Shown here piece after piece: positions 12,530 through 26,114 of a stretch of DNA of 64,000 nucleotides; the first letter of the stretch is position 1, and every line of letters starts with the position of its first letter. The stretch lies in assembly GCF_010015445.1 (NCBI RefSeq), contig NC_053121.1, forward strand, positions 25,080,434 to 25,144,433. The letters run 5' to 3'. The notes beneath the pieces were generated by a model, which ran no database searches, was not told the DNA's origin, and was given only the letters and a program-made list of their open reading frames with translations. The position numbers and the translations under genes are program-made. Origin of the DNA: Perca fluviatilis (lineage: Eukaryota; Chordata; Actinopteri; Perciformes; Percidae).

Positions 12530-15500
12530 TGTCCATAGCACCTGCTGGTTCTTCAAGCAACTCTGTCCACAAAAATCAGGACAAGCCGCTCACCCTCAGC
12601 TCTAGGAGGAATTGGGGGCAGGGAAGGGGGGTGGGGGGTATGGAGCCAGAGCTATCAGACTCTATTTCTCTGTCTCTCTCTTTCTATTACTCTCACTCCC
12701 TCACTTCTTCTCTCTATCTCTGTCTTCTCCCAAGTGTTTTTTCTTTTCTTTTTCAATTTTCCTATTATTTGCTTAATAGAGCCCAATCACAGCGATCTCC
12801 CTGAGTGTCTCACACAGTTTGCATGACATGTGGTGGAGAGGGAGCCCGGTCAAAACAATCTGAGTCTTAAAGCATCTGTCACTTCACCACGGTGTGGTAT
12901 TCCCATCTCTCAGATCCAAGGTTACTGCAGCCGCTGATTTCATTGCCGTGTAGCTACTTAACGGCTTTACTAGCGGGAGAGGGCGCTAATAATGTGGAAG
13001 GGCAGGGTCAGTTTTGATAGTTGACAATATTAAGTTCACTAATGATACTCTGGATGTCTGGTGCGAAGAAGAATTCAAGGTGTTTAAAATGGAAGAGCAA
13101 GACATTTGAATGGCATTATATCCATCGCTTAATTATCATTATTAATGGTGCTTTGTTCCTTCTAATGACAGTACGTCCACATGCAAAGTTAAGTTGGACT
13201 GAAAAGAAAGCACATATTGTCGAAACAATCTATTTAAGTGACAGAATAATTCCTTAATTTAGAAGATTCTTTAATCCAAAGCTGTTTCTGAACTCATTAA
13301 CACCTTGGGGTTTACTGACGCGCTCAAGGTTACTGTAACATGTCCCACCTTGGACGAGTCCTTTGACCCCAAATCCCAATCCCAATCCTGTCCCCAATCC
13401 CCAGCCTTCTCACCATACTGCTGCCCTGTGCAGCTGCTCTACTACACGACTGTTAACTGGCAGGGGCAGTCTGCTCCACCGACAGGCTGCCTTGCCTTTT
13501 AATGAAGTGCCAAATAATAACCTTCTCCACAATGCTGCCAGGAACAAAGGAATAAAAGGTTAGGGAGAAACACATTACCTCTTGTTTGAAGTCTTGATAC
13601 ACTGACACATTATGCATTTTCAATTTCTGCAAACAGAAATCCCACACGAGACAATGTTAGCGAGGACCGTTAAAATAGACCAAAAAAAGAAAGAAAGAAG
13701 AAACAAAGCAAATATCAGCTCAGTTAATATGTCACCATAATCAGCCTACCACTAGTGCTCTGGCTGTTTTAATATTCAGCATAAGGCTGGTTTGACCCTT
13801 TGACCGAAATCATTCACTAACGAAATGCTATGCCTTTCCATCATACTGGAATATATTACTGTTTATGTTTATTTCTGTGTTAAGGTAGTTTTATTTCTTT
13901 TTTCTCAGGGTGCTGTGATAGAGGCTTGTACTAGAGCAGTCTATTTTGTGCATTTATTTAACTCAACACAAACATACAGTACATTTAAAGCTACTATGAG
14001 CATATTTTCGTATATTTCCTTACTCTTCCTCTATGTATTCACCAATATAGCCATGTATCCAGATTCAGTCCTTTCTAGTCATGATCCTTTCCCTACATTA
14101 TGTTGGGTACAGTTGCCTTTCTAGTATGCCCTACCACAGCACAGGTGGTCGTGGCTTTGATCATTACGCTCATTAAATCCTGGAGTTAATCTTTCTCAGA
14201 TGAATCTCCCCAAGGCTGGCCGGGGCCACTTAGTCTGAGCTCATTGTTAAATTGGCTTAGACTGAAACCACACCCTTCCCCCTTTTCCAATCCTCGAGCC
14301 CCTGCTGATTCAATGTGTAACCATGTAATCTATTAGGACTGTAACCTGTAGAGCAGCCACCTTGCAGTCGTTCGTTGTGTATTAGGTGTGTGGAGCAACT
14401 TCCTTGTTTTTTTCACTTGTATTTTAGGTGAAAATCTGATTTAAATCCACTGTGATTCAATCAGAAAACTCATATTTCAAGTCAGTTTTGACCACACAGG
14501 CAACTGGCAGGTTAACCTAGATATCCAACACCCTTTCCCTCTCGCCATGTCTCATGCAAATATTATAATAAAAAGCAGTCTTCTCAGTCCCAGCATGAGA
14601 AGCTTTTATTAAGAGAGCATCTAAAATCACAGTGGTAATCCACCCAGCCAAGATCACCTTGATTAAAAATGTATTAAATCCTAGGGCACTGTGAAGAGTA
14701 ATAATAATTTCAGTTCCACCATTATTTTTTCATACCCTCTCAGACAGAGATGTAGATTTCATTAATGCTCGGGAGTGAGACAGCTTTGCTCAGGATGTCT
14801 CATGTATTATTGGGGAAGATAGTAGGAAGATATGAGCTGGGGATGGAAGTTCAAAGCAGCTGGAGTTTGGATGCTGGAAGTAGACTGGGTCATGACAAGG
14901 GGTTCAAATCAATATTTCCCCATCTCAGAAGTTATTGTTACGGAGCCGAGCAACGTCTGTATCCGCACTGTTCTTCATGAATGTATCCTCACCATCTGCA
15001 CCAGCCATGCTGCCCTTTCAGAGACCAGAGCAAACCAATGTGTATGTAAAGTACTCTTTTTAATCTTGGTCTGGTTATCAGTTGAATCCAAAAAATCAAA
15101 AGCCAAATATCCCACTGATCCAAAGCCTCCGGTGTCAACTAGTCCCAACAAAATAGACGCGGCTTTGCTCCAAGACTTCTCTGTATGGGTTCGCAAGGCT
15201 GCACTTTTGCAATTCCATTATGCTGCTGGAATAATACACCCTGAAAACAAGAGTCTCCTGGTATGGAATGGTTTTCCAGTGTATTGTGACAATTTTTTTG
15301 TCTGATTCTTGTCTAGCTGGTTGTCCAAAGCTTACTTTTTGAGTACAGTGTAAAAAGCTGTATATTTTGTGGATGTAACAAAATAGAAAAGTAGTCTGCA
15401 GCACAATATGTCATGGACACGTGAAAGCTTTCAGGCATTCTTTTCTTGTAGATCATACCCCACAGCCCCCCCCCTGCACATCAGGTTAATGGGCCTTGTG

Positions 15501-16860
15501 GTGTGGAAGGACAAGCACGTCCAGGCTCAAACTGAAATGGTAAACCAATACATTATGCTCGGGGAGCAAAACCATTTTCCTTAATGGTCTTTTCCAGCAA
15601 GGCTTACACAAGAGAAACGATTCCTATCCTCTCAATGTTTCCTCTCCAGTTCCTCTTCTCTGTGACCATCACAAGGCCTGAGTAATGTTCCTATGCACTT
15701 GTTAGCATGTTTTCCTGATAGAAAAATGTTTGTTCTGAGAACTTGCCCCTTTGTGTTTAGTTCTTATTGTCCAAATGCATTTGGCTGGGAGTGTTTAAGG
15801 AGTGGCGATGAGCAGAGAGATAGATTTGTGTTACAGGTGGAGACGAGAATAAGCTAGCAACAGGTTTTAAAATATTAGCTTAGCTGTTGATCTCTGTTTC
15901 CGAATATAGACCCAACCCCACGCAAAATCTTCTCAGAAGAACACAAGGTTTTTTTTTTATCCTATTGTCATTCTATACTCAGTTATCTGCCAGATAAAAA
16001 CCCTCTAAAATGACATTGAACTCAAAAACATTTCACTTATTGTGGAACACATTCCATGGTTTTACCTTGTGAATCTCTAAGCCCATCAAACTGTATCATG
16101 TTGGCCTTCAAAGTGGGTGTGTGCAAGATCAAGTGGCTGATATTCAATCCAATGCATTCACACATTTCCATCGGCTGGGCAATCCAAAGGATAACTAGAT
16201 TTTATCTCCCAGGGGAAATGACTAAGATCTGTCATTATCTTGGAGCCTCAAAATGAGACTTCCTACGCCCAGAATAGCACATGCCCCTCCTGCCTTGATT
16301 GCGACACATTCTCCATCTATGTAACCACTGTGTTTAAGATCAGCTCATTCAGAATCATTCAGAACAATCGAAGGAGAGATGCAGTCTGTAGGCTTACACG
16401 CCATTGCAACAGTGTTACTAGGTCTCGAGCAGATACCATTTAAAAGACAATGTATTATTCCTGAAACTTATATTCTGTTTATGGTGTGTGCTCATATTAC
16501 TCACCAGGCCAAATGTACAGTCCCTGTCTCTGTTTTGATGTTGAACTGGGCAAAAATAAATGACATAAATAAATAAATAAATAAAACAAGTGTATCAGAA
16601 ATGGTTGAAATACTGTGTACATATTTGAACTTTTGGTTTCTAATTTATAAAAGATAAGCTTTAGCTCTTGGAGTACTTATTTTATTTTTTCCTTTCATGC
16701 GTAGCTTTGTGTTTTTATTTTCTATTTCTGTAAAGTGTGTAAATATATCTTTATGATAATAAGTAATATTAAAAATCTTATTTTAAGAAAACACTGTGTT
16801 GTGTCTTTTTTTTCCATTAATGAAAATGAATTTAAAAGACTAAAGAGTCATCATTGCATG
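12530..16860 (+). other. AT-rich non-coding stretch, possible long 3' UTR
   Basis: No convincing coding exon is visible here; the ORFs present have no splice context or recognisable motif. If 12426-12529 is a terminal exon, this could be its 3' UTR. Clustered AATAAA hexamers occur at about 16553-16590. A second candidate site near 16765-16810 has AT-rich sequence followed by a GT/T-rich tract. This is inference only. Confidence 0.25.
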
Positions 16861-16869
16861 TACATCATC

Positions 16870-17290
16870 ATTTCAGTTACGTGTGTTAGAATGCTAATAT
16901 TTGCTAATTAGCATTAAACACAAAGTACATTTACCTGATGATGGTGCTACATAGAAAGTTGACAAGTCACCAAAAGTATGACAATTTAACCTGAGGGGAA
17001 CATGAATGTCTGCCCCAAATTTCATTTCAATCCATTTAATACTTGTAAAGACATTTCACTCCAAACTACAAATGTGAATCTCATGTTGGGTGATCGAAGA
17101 AAAGTCATGGGAAGATCAAAATCAGGTGGCTTCGTCCTCTCGGGGACATGAAAAACAACAATGCATTTCTTCCACATCAATCCATCCACTTAAGATAATT
17201 TAACTTATACTTAAGATGTTTCAGTCCAGACCAAGATGGTGGACTGACCGACCAATCGTCAAACTGACATTACCATCCCTAGAGCCACAA
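16870..17290 (+). repeat. Interspersed repeat family A, second copy
   Basis: It shares tgctaattagcattaaacacaa, ctgatgatggtgctac, ggggaacatgaatgtctg and cagtccagaccaag with the copy at 3340. It is diverged by substitutions and small indels. Confidence 0.7.
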
Positions 17291-17299
17291 AATTTAAGT

Positions 17300-18735
17300 T
17301 AAGTTAAGTTTAAGTTGTAGCTCTGGCAGACATTATCGAGATACTGAACAACAGACTGAAGTTATATGCACAGTATAGTAAAACTGCACTTGGAAGAAAT
17401 ATTGGCACAGCGTAGTAGCATCAATGAGCCAATTCATAAATCTTCAATTCAAATGGGATGCTCTAATCAGAATAAAATCAGCCTTCTCATTATTCAACAG
17501 ATGTGCTTAAGATTTACTATAATTTGTTTTACATAATTTACTTAAAGTCAACCCAGTTCTTTGTGTAATTTACCTTTGTGAAGCTGAACCTGGCCTGAAA
17601 CTCCACAAAAGACATGTTGACATGACTGCCACGGCCATTAACCTTTACCTTCAGTTGAATCTTGTGTAGAAATTCATTCACTGCAGTATGCACATGCCAC
17701 TTTAAATGTAAATCCACTCCTCATCCATTAAGCAACACTTCACCAGTGACAGATAGCCTTTACAAAGCTTATAGTGCATACTAAGCATGCTGTACATTAA
17801 TGCATCACAGCTGCTGAGCATGCATGGAGACTATGGATACGTCTCCATGCACTGAGATTCAGCATGCATACATGTCAAATCTACATACAATGGAGGGTTC
17901 TCCTGTTTTTACTGCTAGATAATCAGAAAAGAATTCAGCAGAGATAAGTGCACTGCATCCACATTTATATTTCAGACATTTTGGGACATACTGTTGAAAT
18001 AAACCTTTCCAAGAATCTCTAATCCTTTGATTAATCTTTTTTGCTGTACATATGGTGCCCATCATATGTTCAACATTTGTGCTAAATATTTACAGAAGTT
18101 GAATTGGAAATGATAAGTTTGACAGCATCACACATGCTATTTTCTTATATTGTTTATCTAAGAAGAGAGCTTCAGTGAGGCAATGTGTTGAAATGTACTG
18201 GGCTTTGCATGGGAGCCACTTTTTCCCCAAAAGCTCCACTGGGACCACTCAGGGAAGTGTCTGGTTAACGCACAGAGCTGACATGTCATGATAGACAAGA
18301 GGTGCACCCCTGAGCCCCAGCAGCCCCCAAAAGACGCCCAAGGTTATATCATCAAGCCTGGGTCAGCTGTATAATTGGGCTCAGGGTCACCGGGAGGATA
18401 TGGAGCGTGACAATGAGGCTATAGAGTTACAGTTTGTAGATGGGCAGCAAGGGCCGTCGGTGGGGCTTTACTGCGAGGCCAGACGTCCCTTTCAGGAGTT
18501 CAAGGTCCATCTGCAAGAATGGCTCCAGCCCTGTACACTGTCACTGTGTGTCACTGCCTGCCAGCCACCAGTACACTGCTGGGAGGATGGGGTTGGGTGA
18601 AGGAGTTGGTGTGTATATTGGGTTTGTTGCGAGAGAAAAAAAATAAAACTTTCAGGATGATGAGTGAGGTACTGTGAATAATGAGTGTCAGACACAGTTG
18701 CAAACTCTCTTTTAAATTATGCCTTCAGTACTTCA

Positions 18736-18737
<2 letters not shown>
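17300..18737. other. Non-coding stretch; nothing recognised
   Basis: A short taagt-rich run occurs near 17290-17320. The GC-richer part at 18300-18600 has open frames on both strands but no domain or clean splice pair was identified. Confidence 0.4.

Positions 18738-18738
<1 letters not shown>

Positions 18739-18794
<56 letters not shown>
18739..18794. repeat. (TA)n microsatellite
   Basis: About 28 TA units, followed by further ta-rich sequence to 18812. Confidence 0.95.
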
Positions 18795-18799
<5 letters not shown>

Positions 18800-19361
18800 T
18801 TATATATATAGGCCTATACTACAGAAACATACCGTAGGAGTAACATCTGGATGGCTCTTGGCACAGAGTCCCAGAATCAACTTCTGCCACATCATAAAAA
18901 CCTCAGTTGGCTCTCCCACAATACCACCAACAAAGCCCACAGAACCGCTGACAAACCCACAACGATGGATATTACCCAGCTCACCGCTGTCGCTCAACCA
19001 CCTGGACTCCACAGACTCAAATTATACAGATTGCAAATGAAGCACACATGTACAGTAATGAGCAGGTGTTGCAAAAATTTGTATTACATTTGTATTATTT
19101 TTTATCAATGTTATTCTGTATCAACAAATCAATGATTCACTTGATGATTGTGTTTGCAGAGTTTGAGCCAAGACGGTCACGGCTCGTTCCAAGGAGGACA
19201 ATAAACAATACTGTAAAAACCATACACCGTTTTAAAATACAAAATAATATTTTTAATATGAGAAATTTTAGGAAATTTTAAATTCACATGGATGAAAAAA
19301 GGGCGATTAAAAAATTACAGTACATCTCTTTCTTTCACCACTGCTGTGCTACTAACAACTA

Positions 19362-20010
19362 CAGTATCTCACAAAAGTGAGTACACCCCTCACATTTTAG
19401 TAAATATTTATTTCATTATATCTTTTAATGAGACAACACTGAAGAAATTACACTTGTGTACAGCTTGTATAACAGTGTAAATGTGCTGTCCCCTCAAAAT
19501 AACTCAACACACAGCCATTAATGTCTAAACCGCTGGCAACAAAAGTCAGTACACCCTTATGTTAAATTCCCATAGAGGCAGGCAGATTTTTATTTTTAAA
19601 GGCCAGTTATTTAGTGGATCCAGGATACTATGCATCCTGATAAAGTTCCCTTGGCCTTTGGAATTAAAATAGCCCCACATCATCACATAGCCTTCACCAT
19701 ACCTAGAGATTGGCATGGTTTTATGTCAGTTAGCCTAATAGCTGGATTGATTTGCATTGAGAGATGATTTTATGGAAAGTACCCCATGCCCCATGGAGGG
19801 GTGTACTCACTTTTGTTGCCAGCGGTTTAAACATTAATGGCTGTGTGTTGAGTTATTTTGAGGGGACAGCACATTTACACTGTTATGCAAGCTGTACACT
19901 TAATACTTTACATTGTAGCAAAGTGAAATTTCTTCAGTGTTAAAAGATTAAAAGATATGATGAAATATTTACAAAAATGTGAGGGGTGTACTCACTTTTG
20001 TGAGATACTG
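19362..20010. mobile_element. Tc1/mariner-type non-autonomous element, long terminal inverted repeats
   Basis: It is flanked by TA at 19360-19361 and 20011-20012. The termini read CAGTATCTCACAAAAGTGAG at the left and the inverse at the right. The inverted arms extend about 190-210 bp on each side, including gtgtactcacttttgttgcc near the inner ends. The central 200-250 bp carries no transposase frame, so the element needs transposase from elsewhere. The terminus matches a common teleost Tc1 family. Confidence 0.9.
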
Positions 20011-20012
20011 TA

Positions 20013-22249
20013 TATATTCTATATTGCCATTTATATACTGTAACAGTAGCTAATAGTGAAAAAAAATTATTAAATTTACTATCATACTGGAAAAAATTAC
20101 TTTTACTTATTGATCAACTTTATAGTTAGTTATTTTCTGTCGATCAACAAATTATTTAACTGATCATTCATTAATTATTATTATTATTATTATGATTATT
20201 ATTACTATTACTGTACCTCACATTTACTTATTTTTGGGGCATTTTATTCCTTTATTAGATAGTCAACAGTAGAGACATGACAGGAAATAAGGGGAGAGAG
20301 AGATGGGGAATGACACAAATTGGGGATGTTGCAGTTCACCAGGGCAGCCCACTTTTTCTTTATTCTAATCATTACATTCAAAAGTGGCAACTGCTTAAAA
20401 GTTGTCTACTTGTGGTAATAATGACAAACTGCCGGAAAGTCATTTCTGGCAATCAATGCTGAAGATATCATCAGATTGATCCTGTTGACAGTCTCCCCTT
20501 TAGCTGCTAAGCTAATGTTGCATTAGCTAATGTTATAGTTTCACTGACAGACAGGACAAGCTGCTGCTCAACCCTGAATGTCCAGAATACCTGATTAAGG
20601 TGATTAAGATACTGATATTATCTATCTAGCTACAACATTCACAGCTGTAAAATGACGTTACAGTCAACTAACGTTAGATTATTAAGCTACAGAGTCATCA
20701 CTCTGTCCTTTTTACCACCAAAAAGAAGCAATCCTCACAAAACGTTTTAAAAATCAAAATGGAAAAGAGTGGCATTTTGTCTTTGTAATGGACCACTTTG
20801 GCCGAGCAATGATCCTGCCCTTGATATTATGGTGGATAACTGGGTGCAGGGCAGCTGCCTTGACAGGACGTGTCATGTTTTGGTGCACTTTGGCTCAAAC
20901 CCTATGTATGTATGTATGTGTGTGAGGTAATTCTTGCATCTGCTTCTGAAAAGAAAAACAAAACAACTCCTGACTGCAAACAGAGCCTGGAGCCAGGTAA
21001 AAGGCAGGAATAAGAGTCTGTAATGCACCTCAGCTGTGTTAACACCAGCAGCTCTGCAGTGGCAACGGATCACTGGAGTGGTCATAAAAACAAAGCCAGC
21101 ACAAACACAGGACGGGGGTAGATAAATGCAAAGCTGGGATGGGGGTGACATACAGAAAAGGAAACTAGTGGCTGCATGAGATTCCAAGAGTTCCCCTTGT
21201 CTACTGTACATGTGTTTGGGATTTACTGTAAGTGTTAACCTCCCCTGCTCTTTTAAAACATCAATAAGAAAACATGACAATGGTGACTAGTGAATTTCTC
21301 TGAACTCGAGTTCCTTGTTAATGAGCCAAGACTTCCTTCAGGATTATTCTATACACTGTGCAGCTTAGCCACATTAGCTTTAGCTCACAGGCCAGGAACA
21401 AAGCAAGTGCACCGGCCCATAGGCTAATATAATCAGGGTCATAACTTTCCCATCATTAGAATGTTACACATTGATGACGGATGGACTTAGGATATAAACT
21501 GTTAGCTTCCTTAAGCCTTTCCTTAAGTGTCCTCTTTTGGGGCCAAAAGGACACTTCCTTTTCAATTACGCAGAGACATGGTGGCACCATAGACTGTAAA
21601 AAATAATGGACAAAGCTTCCGGGCCTGAAAAATTAAACCAATGCGGTAGTAAACCTGCATTCTATCTAGTTTCCAGCAGAAGGCCGTCTATGGGAAAATT
21701 ACCCTACTTCTTACTTGATTTATTGTGATGTGAAGCTGCTATTATCTGTATTTTGCTAGCTTGCTAACTTTCCACTGTTCATCACACATGTTACTAGCTA
21801 GTGTGTGATACATTTTTTGGGGTTTTAATCGTTACTGTGCTGAAGAGGATGTTCATTTTACTTGCACTGTGTGATAATTGTACATTTTATTTCAGTATTT
21901 GTTAATACGTGATTAATAACCCACTGTTATATCAGATAATACTAGTTATAACAGCTGTGACATTAATGTACCTTTTTGGGGTTTATTTCAGAAACTTCCT
22001 TCATATATCCAGCCATGTAAAGCTTGTGACTGCCTGTAATGCACCATCTTACTACCAAGTAAAGAGTTGAACTCCACTTGGTGACTAATACACATTGTCC
22101 AGTATCCACAGGGTTAAAATCCCAACAGTTACAATTATAAAATGTTACAAATCATTCCTTGTACTGCTACTACAGCCAAAGGAATTGTGAGTGTCCTTTA
22201 GGCTAAACATTTGAAATAATATAAACAATATGATATTCAAACTTTTGAC
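20013..22249. other. Non-coding stretch with possible repeat fragments
   Basis: A ttattatt microsatellite lies near 20169-20215. The stretch at 21585-21720 (catagactgtaaaaaataatgg...) resembles part of a common fish repeat. No gene is visible. Confidence 0.35.
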
Positions 22250-22470
22250 TGCTTCCTACATAACAGAATACTTGTACTTGTATTTTCAGTACATGAGTAG
22301 TACATTTTAAAGTAAACTACTTGCAATACTTAAGTACAACATTTTTTGAATACTTTAGTACTACCACTTAAGTGTGGTGCTTAAAGAGTACATCAACTTC
22401 TACTCAAGTCACTTTTTTGATAGAGCACTTGTACTTTTACTCAAGTCTGGGTCTCTAGTACTTTATATGT
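22250..22470. repeat. Teleost MITE fragment with tacttttactcaagt motif
   Basis: Repeated motifs acttgtactt, agtacattttaaagt, tactcaagtcact and ttttactcaagtctgggtc mark the common fish repeat whose relatives lie at 58845-59690 and 60000-60590. The ends were not defined. Confidence 0.55.
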
Positions 22471-23466
22471 CTGCTGCTGCTACGTCCACTATTTTTACAG
22501 TTTATGGTTGGCACCCGTCTCCCTGCCCTTCTCCCTTAATTGTGGCAACACAAGCATGAAGGTGTGTTGTCCATGAAAGGTATGGGGACACTAGCTTAGT
22601 GAAATCTTTATGGTAATATATGAGGTGGTAAACAAAAACCCCTCAGGGAATTTAATGTGACATAGTAAAGCTTTGCAAAGCCGTTGTGTTGTGCTGTCAT
22701 GTTAGAAAGAGGCTAAAACTTTTTATTGAGCAATGTCTATTTACAGGAATGCTTTCTATTGTTTGGATGCTTGTAACATTACAACTTCCTCATGCCTTCC
22801 TACCTGTTAAATTTTTAATAACATAGGATGTAAACAGCTTTAAACAACAATCTTAAGTGTCCAGTTGACCTTAAGGTTTTCTGCGATAGCCTTATCTTTA
22901 ATCACACAACATACACATGTACACATAGCATGCTCAGAGCCAGGAAGTGAGTGAGCAGATCATACTGGTGTCACCCAGAACGACATGGTTATCAGCTGTG
23001 TGTATGGCACAGATTATCTGATAACACATCCTGGACTTTACAGAGATTGTTGATGAGATCCATTCAAGGTCATGTCAGTCAAGCCCACTCCTCTTCTCTC
23101 CTAACCCAAAGTATTTAAAGAAACAATTTGCTGCTGGTCAGAGGATCTGTGAAGTGCTATTATCTTGTTAGGGCCAGTTAAGAGGCCGTGTCTCTGAGGG
23201 CTGAGCTGACCCGGTCAGGACGGCGTCACTTTGCTCTGTGGGCTGCCATGCAACCACAAAGGAGTTAACGGTCCAAACTTCTTTGCCAGATGGACACTCA
23301 AAGAGACAAACACACACAAAGACAGACAACGTGAGTCACTTCACTATACTCAAGGTATTTCCCTGATGGTCAAGTGGCTCAAATGAGTCAAGTATGCTGA
23401 GAGATGCTGAATGTTTTTGTCTCAGCCTGCTAACAATAATAATAAATCTATTTATTATTTATTTAA
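22471..23466. other. Non-coding stretch; nothing recognised
   Basis: No exon, RNA gene or defined repeat was seen between the MITE fragment and the hAT element. Confidence 0.4.
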
Positions 23467-23694
23467 CTATTTATTAGGAATGCACCGAATATTCGGCCAC
23501 CGAAAATATTTGGCCACCGAAAATATTTGGCCACCGAAAATATTTGGCCACCGAAAATATTTGGCCACCGAAAATTTTCTGCCGAAATACTTTTATCACC
23601 GAAACAATACGGCCGAAATGTTGTGATGACGCAAACAGAAACCGCGACCTGCACGTGTGTCAGTACCCGATCCGTTCCACCTGCAAAGCGTCTC

Positions 23695-24048
23695 CTAATC
23701 AAAGAGGTTGAGACGGACCACGGAGTGAAAACAATGAAAAGTACGCTCTTAGAGTCTGTCAGCACACGTTTCAGTGAGATCTATTCGGATCCTCTGCACT
23801 TCATCGCGACTGTACTTGTTCCGCGTTATAAAGACCATTACTTGGATGCGGAAATAAAGCAGGGCGCACGAGAAATGATCCAGGCCGCGATGGATGCCGA
23901 GAACCCGCCTGGAGACGGAGCGCGCACGGAGCAGCGCACAGAGCAGGAGATCAGAGCGCAGAAAAAAGAGACTCGTCTCTCTGCACCAGATGAGGGGCAT
24001 GCACCCTCGTTGTCTGATATGTTCAGTGAAATCCTGCAAGAAAGTGCC
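23695..24048 (+). pseudogene. hAT transposase fragment (ZBED-like)
   Basis: An open frame inside the hAT element encodes VKTMKSTLLESVSTRFSEIY, then a segment with TVLVPRYKDHYL. This resembles the RF..(I/V)...P..(I/L)AT(L/V)LDPR(F/Y)K block in the middle of ZBED/hAT transposases, with the usual Asp of LDPR replaced by Val. The BED zinc finger, most of the catalytic core and the C-terminal dimerisation region are missing, and the frame runs into an AAT microsatellite. It cannot be an active transposase. Confidence 0.7.
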
Positions 24049-24051
24049 TCA

Positions 24052-24088
<37 letters not shown>

Positions 24089-24089
24089 G
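24049..24089. repeat. (AAT)n microsatellite inside the hAT element
   Basis: About 13 AAT units. Confidence 0.95.
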
Positions 24090-24362
24090 GTAAGCTATTC
24101 TGTTCTTAGGCTACTATATACTGTATGTGACTATCAGATTGTAGCCATATTTCTGCTAGATATGTTTTTAATTAAACTTTAATATTAATTTATACAATTG
24201 CAATGCCTTGATTTTAGTAAAGTTAGTACACAGTCATAAATGCAATGGTACTAATAATTGGCATAATTTCCTTCGGTGTTTCGGTTTTCGGTCTTGGCTT
24301 CCTCTTTTTCAGTTTTTGGTTTCGGCCAAGAATTTTCATTTCGGTGCATCCCTACTATTTAT

Positions 24363-25575
24363 ATAAATAACACTGTAAGCTGATCAATTGCTGTTAATAT
24401 AATTATTTAACAGTCAAAATTCATGTCATAAATTATGTCCATGCAGCAGGCTGGTATATCAGTTGTATGTGTACGTTCAAACAGAGCTTATAGCTTAGTA
24501 AGGGAGTTACTCTGCAACTTATGATATTGGGCTGCACCATACAAGTAATTTCTTTCAAAAATGTATACTTCCCCTAAACATGTGCAGGTCGTTCCTTATT
24601 ACCTGAGACAGACTAAAGAGCCAGAGGAATATTTTCTTTCATATTTAAACTGGAAGCACGGTGCCTGTGACAGACTACATCCCTTTACAGCTATGATGAC
24701 ACTGGCATGCATGCTTGGTATTGTGCTGTACCGTTACTTTTATTTATAGGCTATTAGATGAGGGCACAATGTGTTTTCATGCTGCATTACCTGGAGATGG
24801 GAATAGATGCTGTTAACATGTGGTTGCTTCTAACAAAAATCTGTAACTGCTATGACTTCGGCAGAAGTGTTTCGCAGAGATAGACGTTTTCCCGAAGATA
24901 TTTGTTTGTGTTTTAATCATTTACGATAAAATAATATAAGATGAGAGAGAACTGTCAAATATAAAACATCAATAATCAAGGTGAAAGTATAAAAATAGTA
25001 TTAACAGATATCCAAAAGCCACAAAATCCAAAATATACAGATATATATATAGATATGTATGACATATAGCCCAGCTATGTATGTACAATATCAAATCTTA
25101 AGTACAGGTACGTGTATATGGTTTATTCAAAATGTTCAATGATTCAGCCATGATATTGCACGTAAAGTCCCATCATGTCCCATGATCAGAAAGTCGTAAT
25201 TATTGTAAGTCATGGAGATCACAGTCTTTATGTGTGACACAGCAAACCCAACATACGCAATCAATAAATGAACATTGACTCATTAATGACGTAACAGACA
25301 AACATGCGTTAGCTAGTGCATACTTGATTGCACAAATCCCATTCTCCATCTCAATAAAACAATCCATTGTACTAATGTCTCTTACTATGTCTCTAACCAT
25401 CAATAGTTTTTAGTGGCTTTAATTCCCATTTCATTCAAGTGATGAACTAGGTGAAACGTCAGTCTGTGATGATTTGTTTTTATTAGTCTACTTTGTTAAA
25501 TTATGGATTGAAAAATAGGTTATGAAAATTAACAAAGTGGTGAGTCAAGTGTGACCTAAGTAGCTACAACACAGC
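24363..25575. other. Non-coding stretch; nothing recognised
   Basis: AT-rich sequence between two hAT insertions, without visible exons or RNA genes. Confidence 0.4.
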
Positions 25576-26048
25576 CGTTTGTGCAGGGTGCGAACTACGG
25601 GGGAGCTAGGGGGAGCTCGGCTCCCCTTAAAGTGATGGTTCGGAGTAATTTCACCCTAGGGTCCTTTGCACCATGATCTCGAGCCAAACACCTATGGAGC
25701 CAGAACAGTGACAGTAACCTGTATTATTGAAAATAAAAATTGGCATTGAAACAACAAATATTGGAACTGAAAAATTTTGAACTGAAATATAAAACACAAA
25801 CATCAAAAAGTAATAATCTCACAATGCTATTATTTTATTTCACTTTGACATATTTTTGCATTATGATAGGTTTTTCAATGCCAATCTACATTTTTTCTTG
25901 ATGTCTGACTTTTTTCAGTGACAGTTTTTTTTTTTACGCTGTCAGGATTTTTACAATGTCACTGGTTTTCAGTTTCAACTTTCTGTCACTGTTTTGGCCG
26001 GGGAGGAGGGGCCTGAGGGGAGGGACAAAGGGGCGTGGTGTACAGGTA

Positions 26049-26056
26049 ATTTGCAT
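26049..26056 (+). promoter_or_regulatory. Octamer ATTTGCAT upstream of the foldback ORF
   Basis: A perfect ATTTGCAT octamer lies 58 bp before the ATG and just downstream of GC-rich boxes (ggggcgtgg, ggggaggg). It is repeated in inverse in the right arm near 28070. A promoter role is inference. Confidence 0.35.
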
Positions 26057-26114
26057 AGGCTACTGGGAGAGACCGCAGCTCCACAGGCATCCTCACAGAT
26101 TACCCATATCTGCA

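Larger units (their letters stand above)
23475..24354. mobile_element. hAT transposon, internally deleted, with intact target duplication
   Basis: The 8-bp target duplication CTATTTAT is exact at 23467-23474 and 24355-24362. The termini TAGGAATGCACCGAA and (inverted) TAGGGATGCACCGAA differ at one base. Inside the left end, a 17-bp unit, ggccaccgaaaatattt, is repeated about five times at 23495-23579. Inside the element lies a fragment of transposase. At 880 bp it is far shorter than an autonomous hAT element. Confidence 0.95.

Noticed and set aside
14832..15305. 157-codon open frame on the plus strand
   Set aside because: No family motif or coding-like composition was seen, and overlapping antisense frames are equally open.
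23463..23765. Minus-strand repeated-peptide ORF over the hAT left end
   Set aside because: The repeats (RWPNIFGG-type) are only the translation of the 17-bp subterminal minisatellite.
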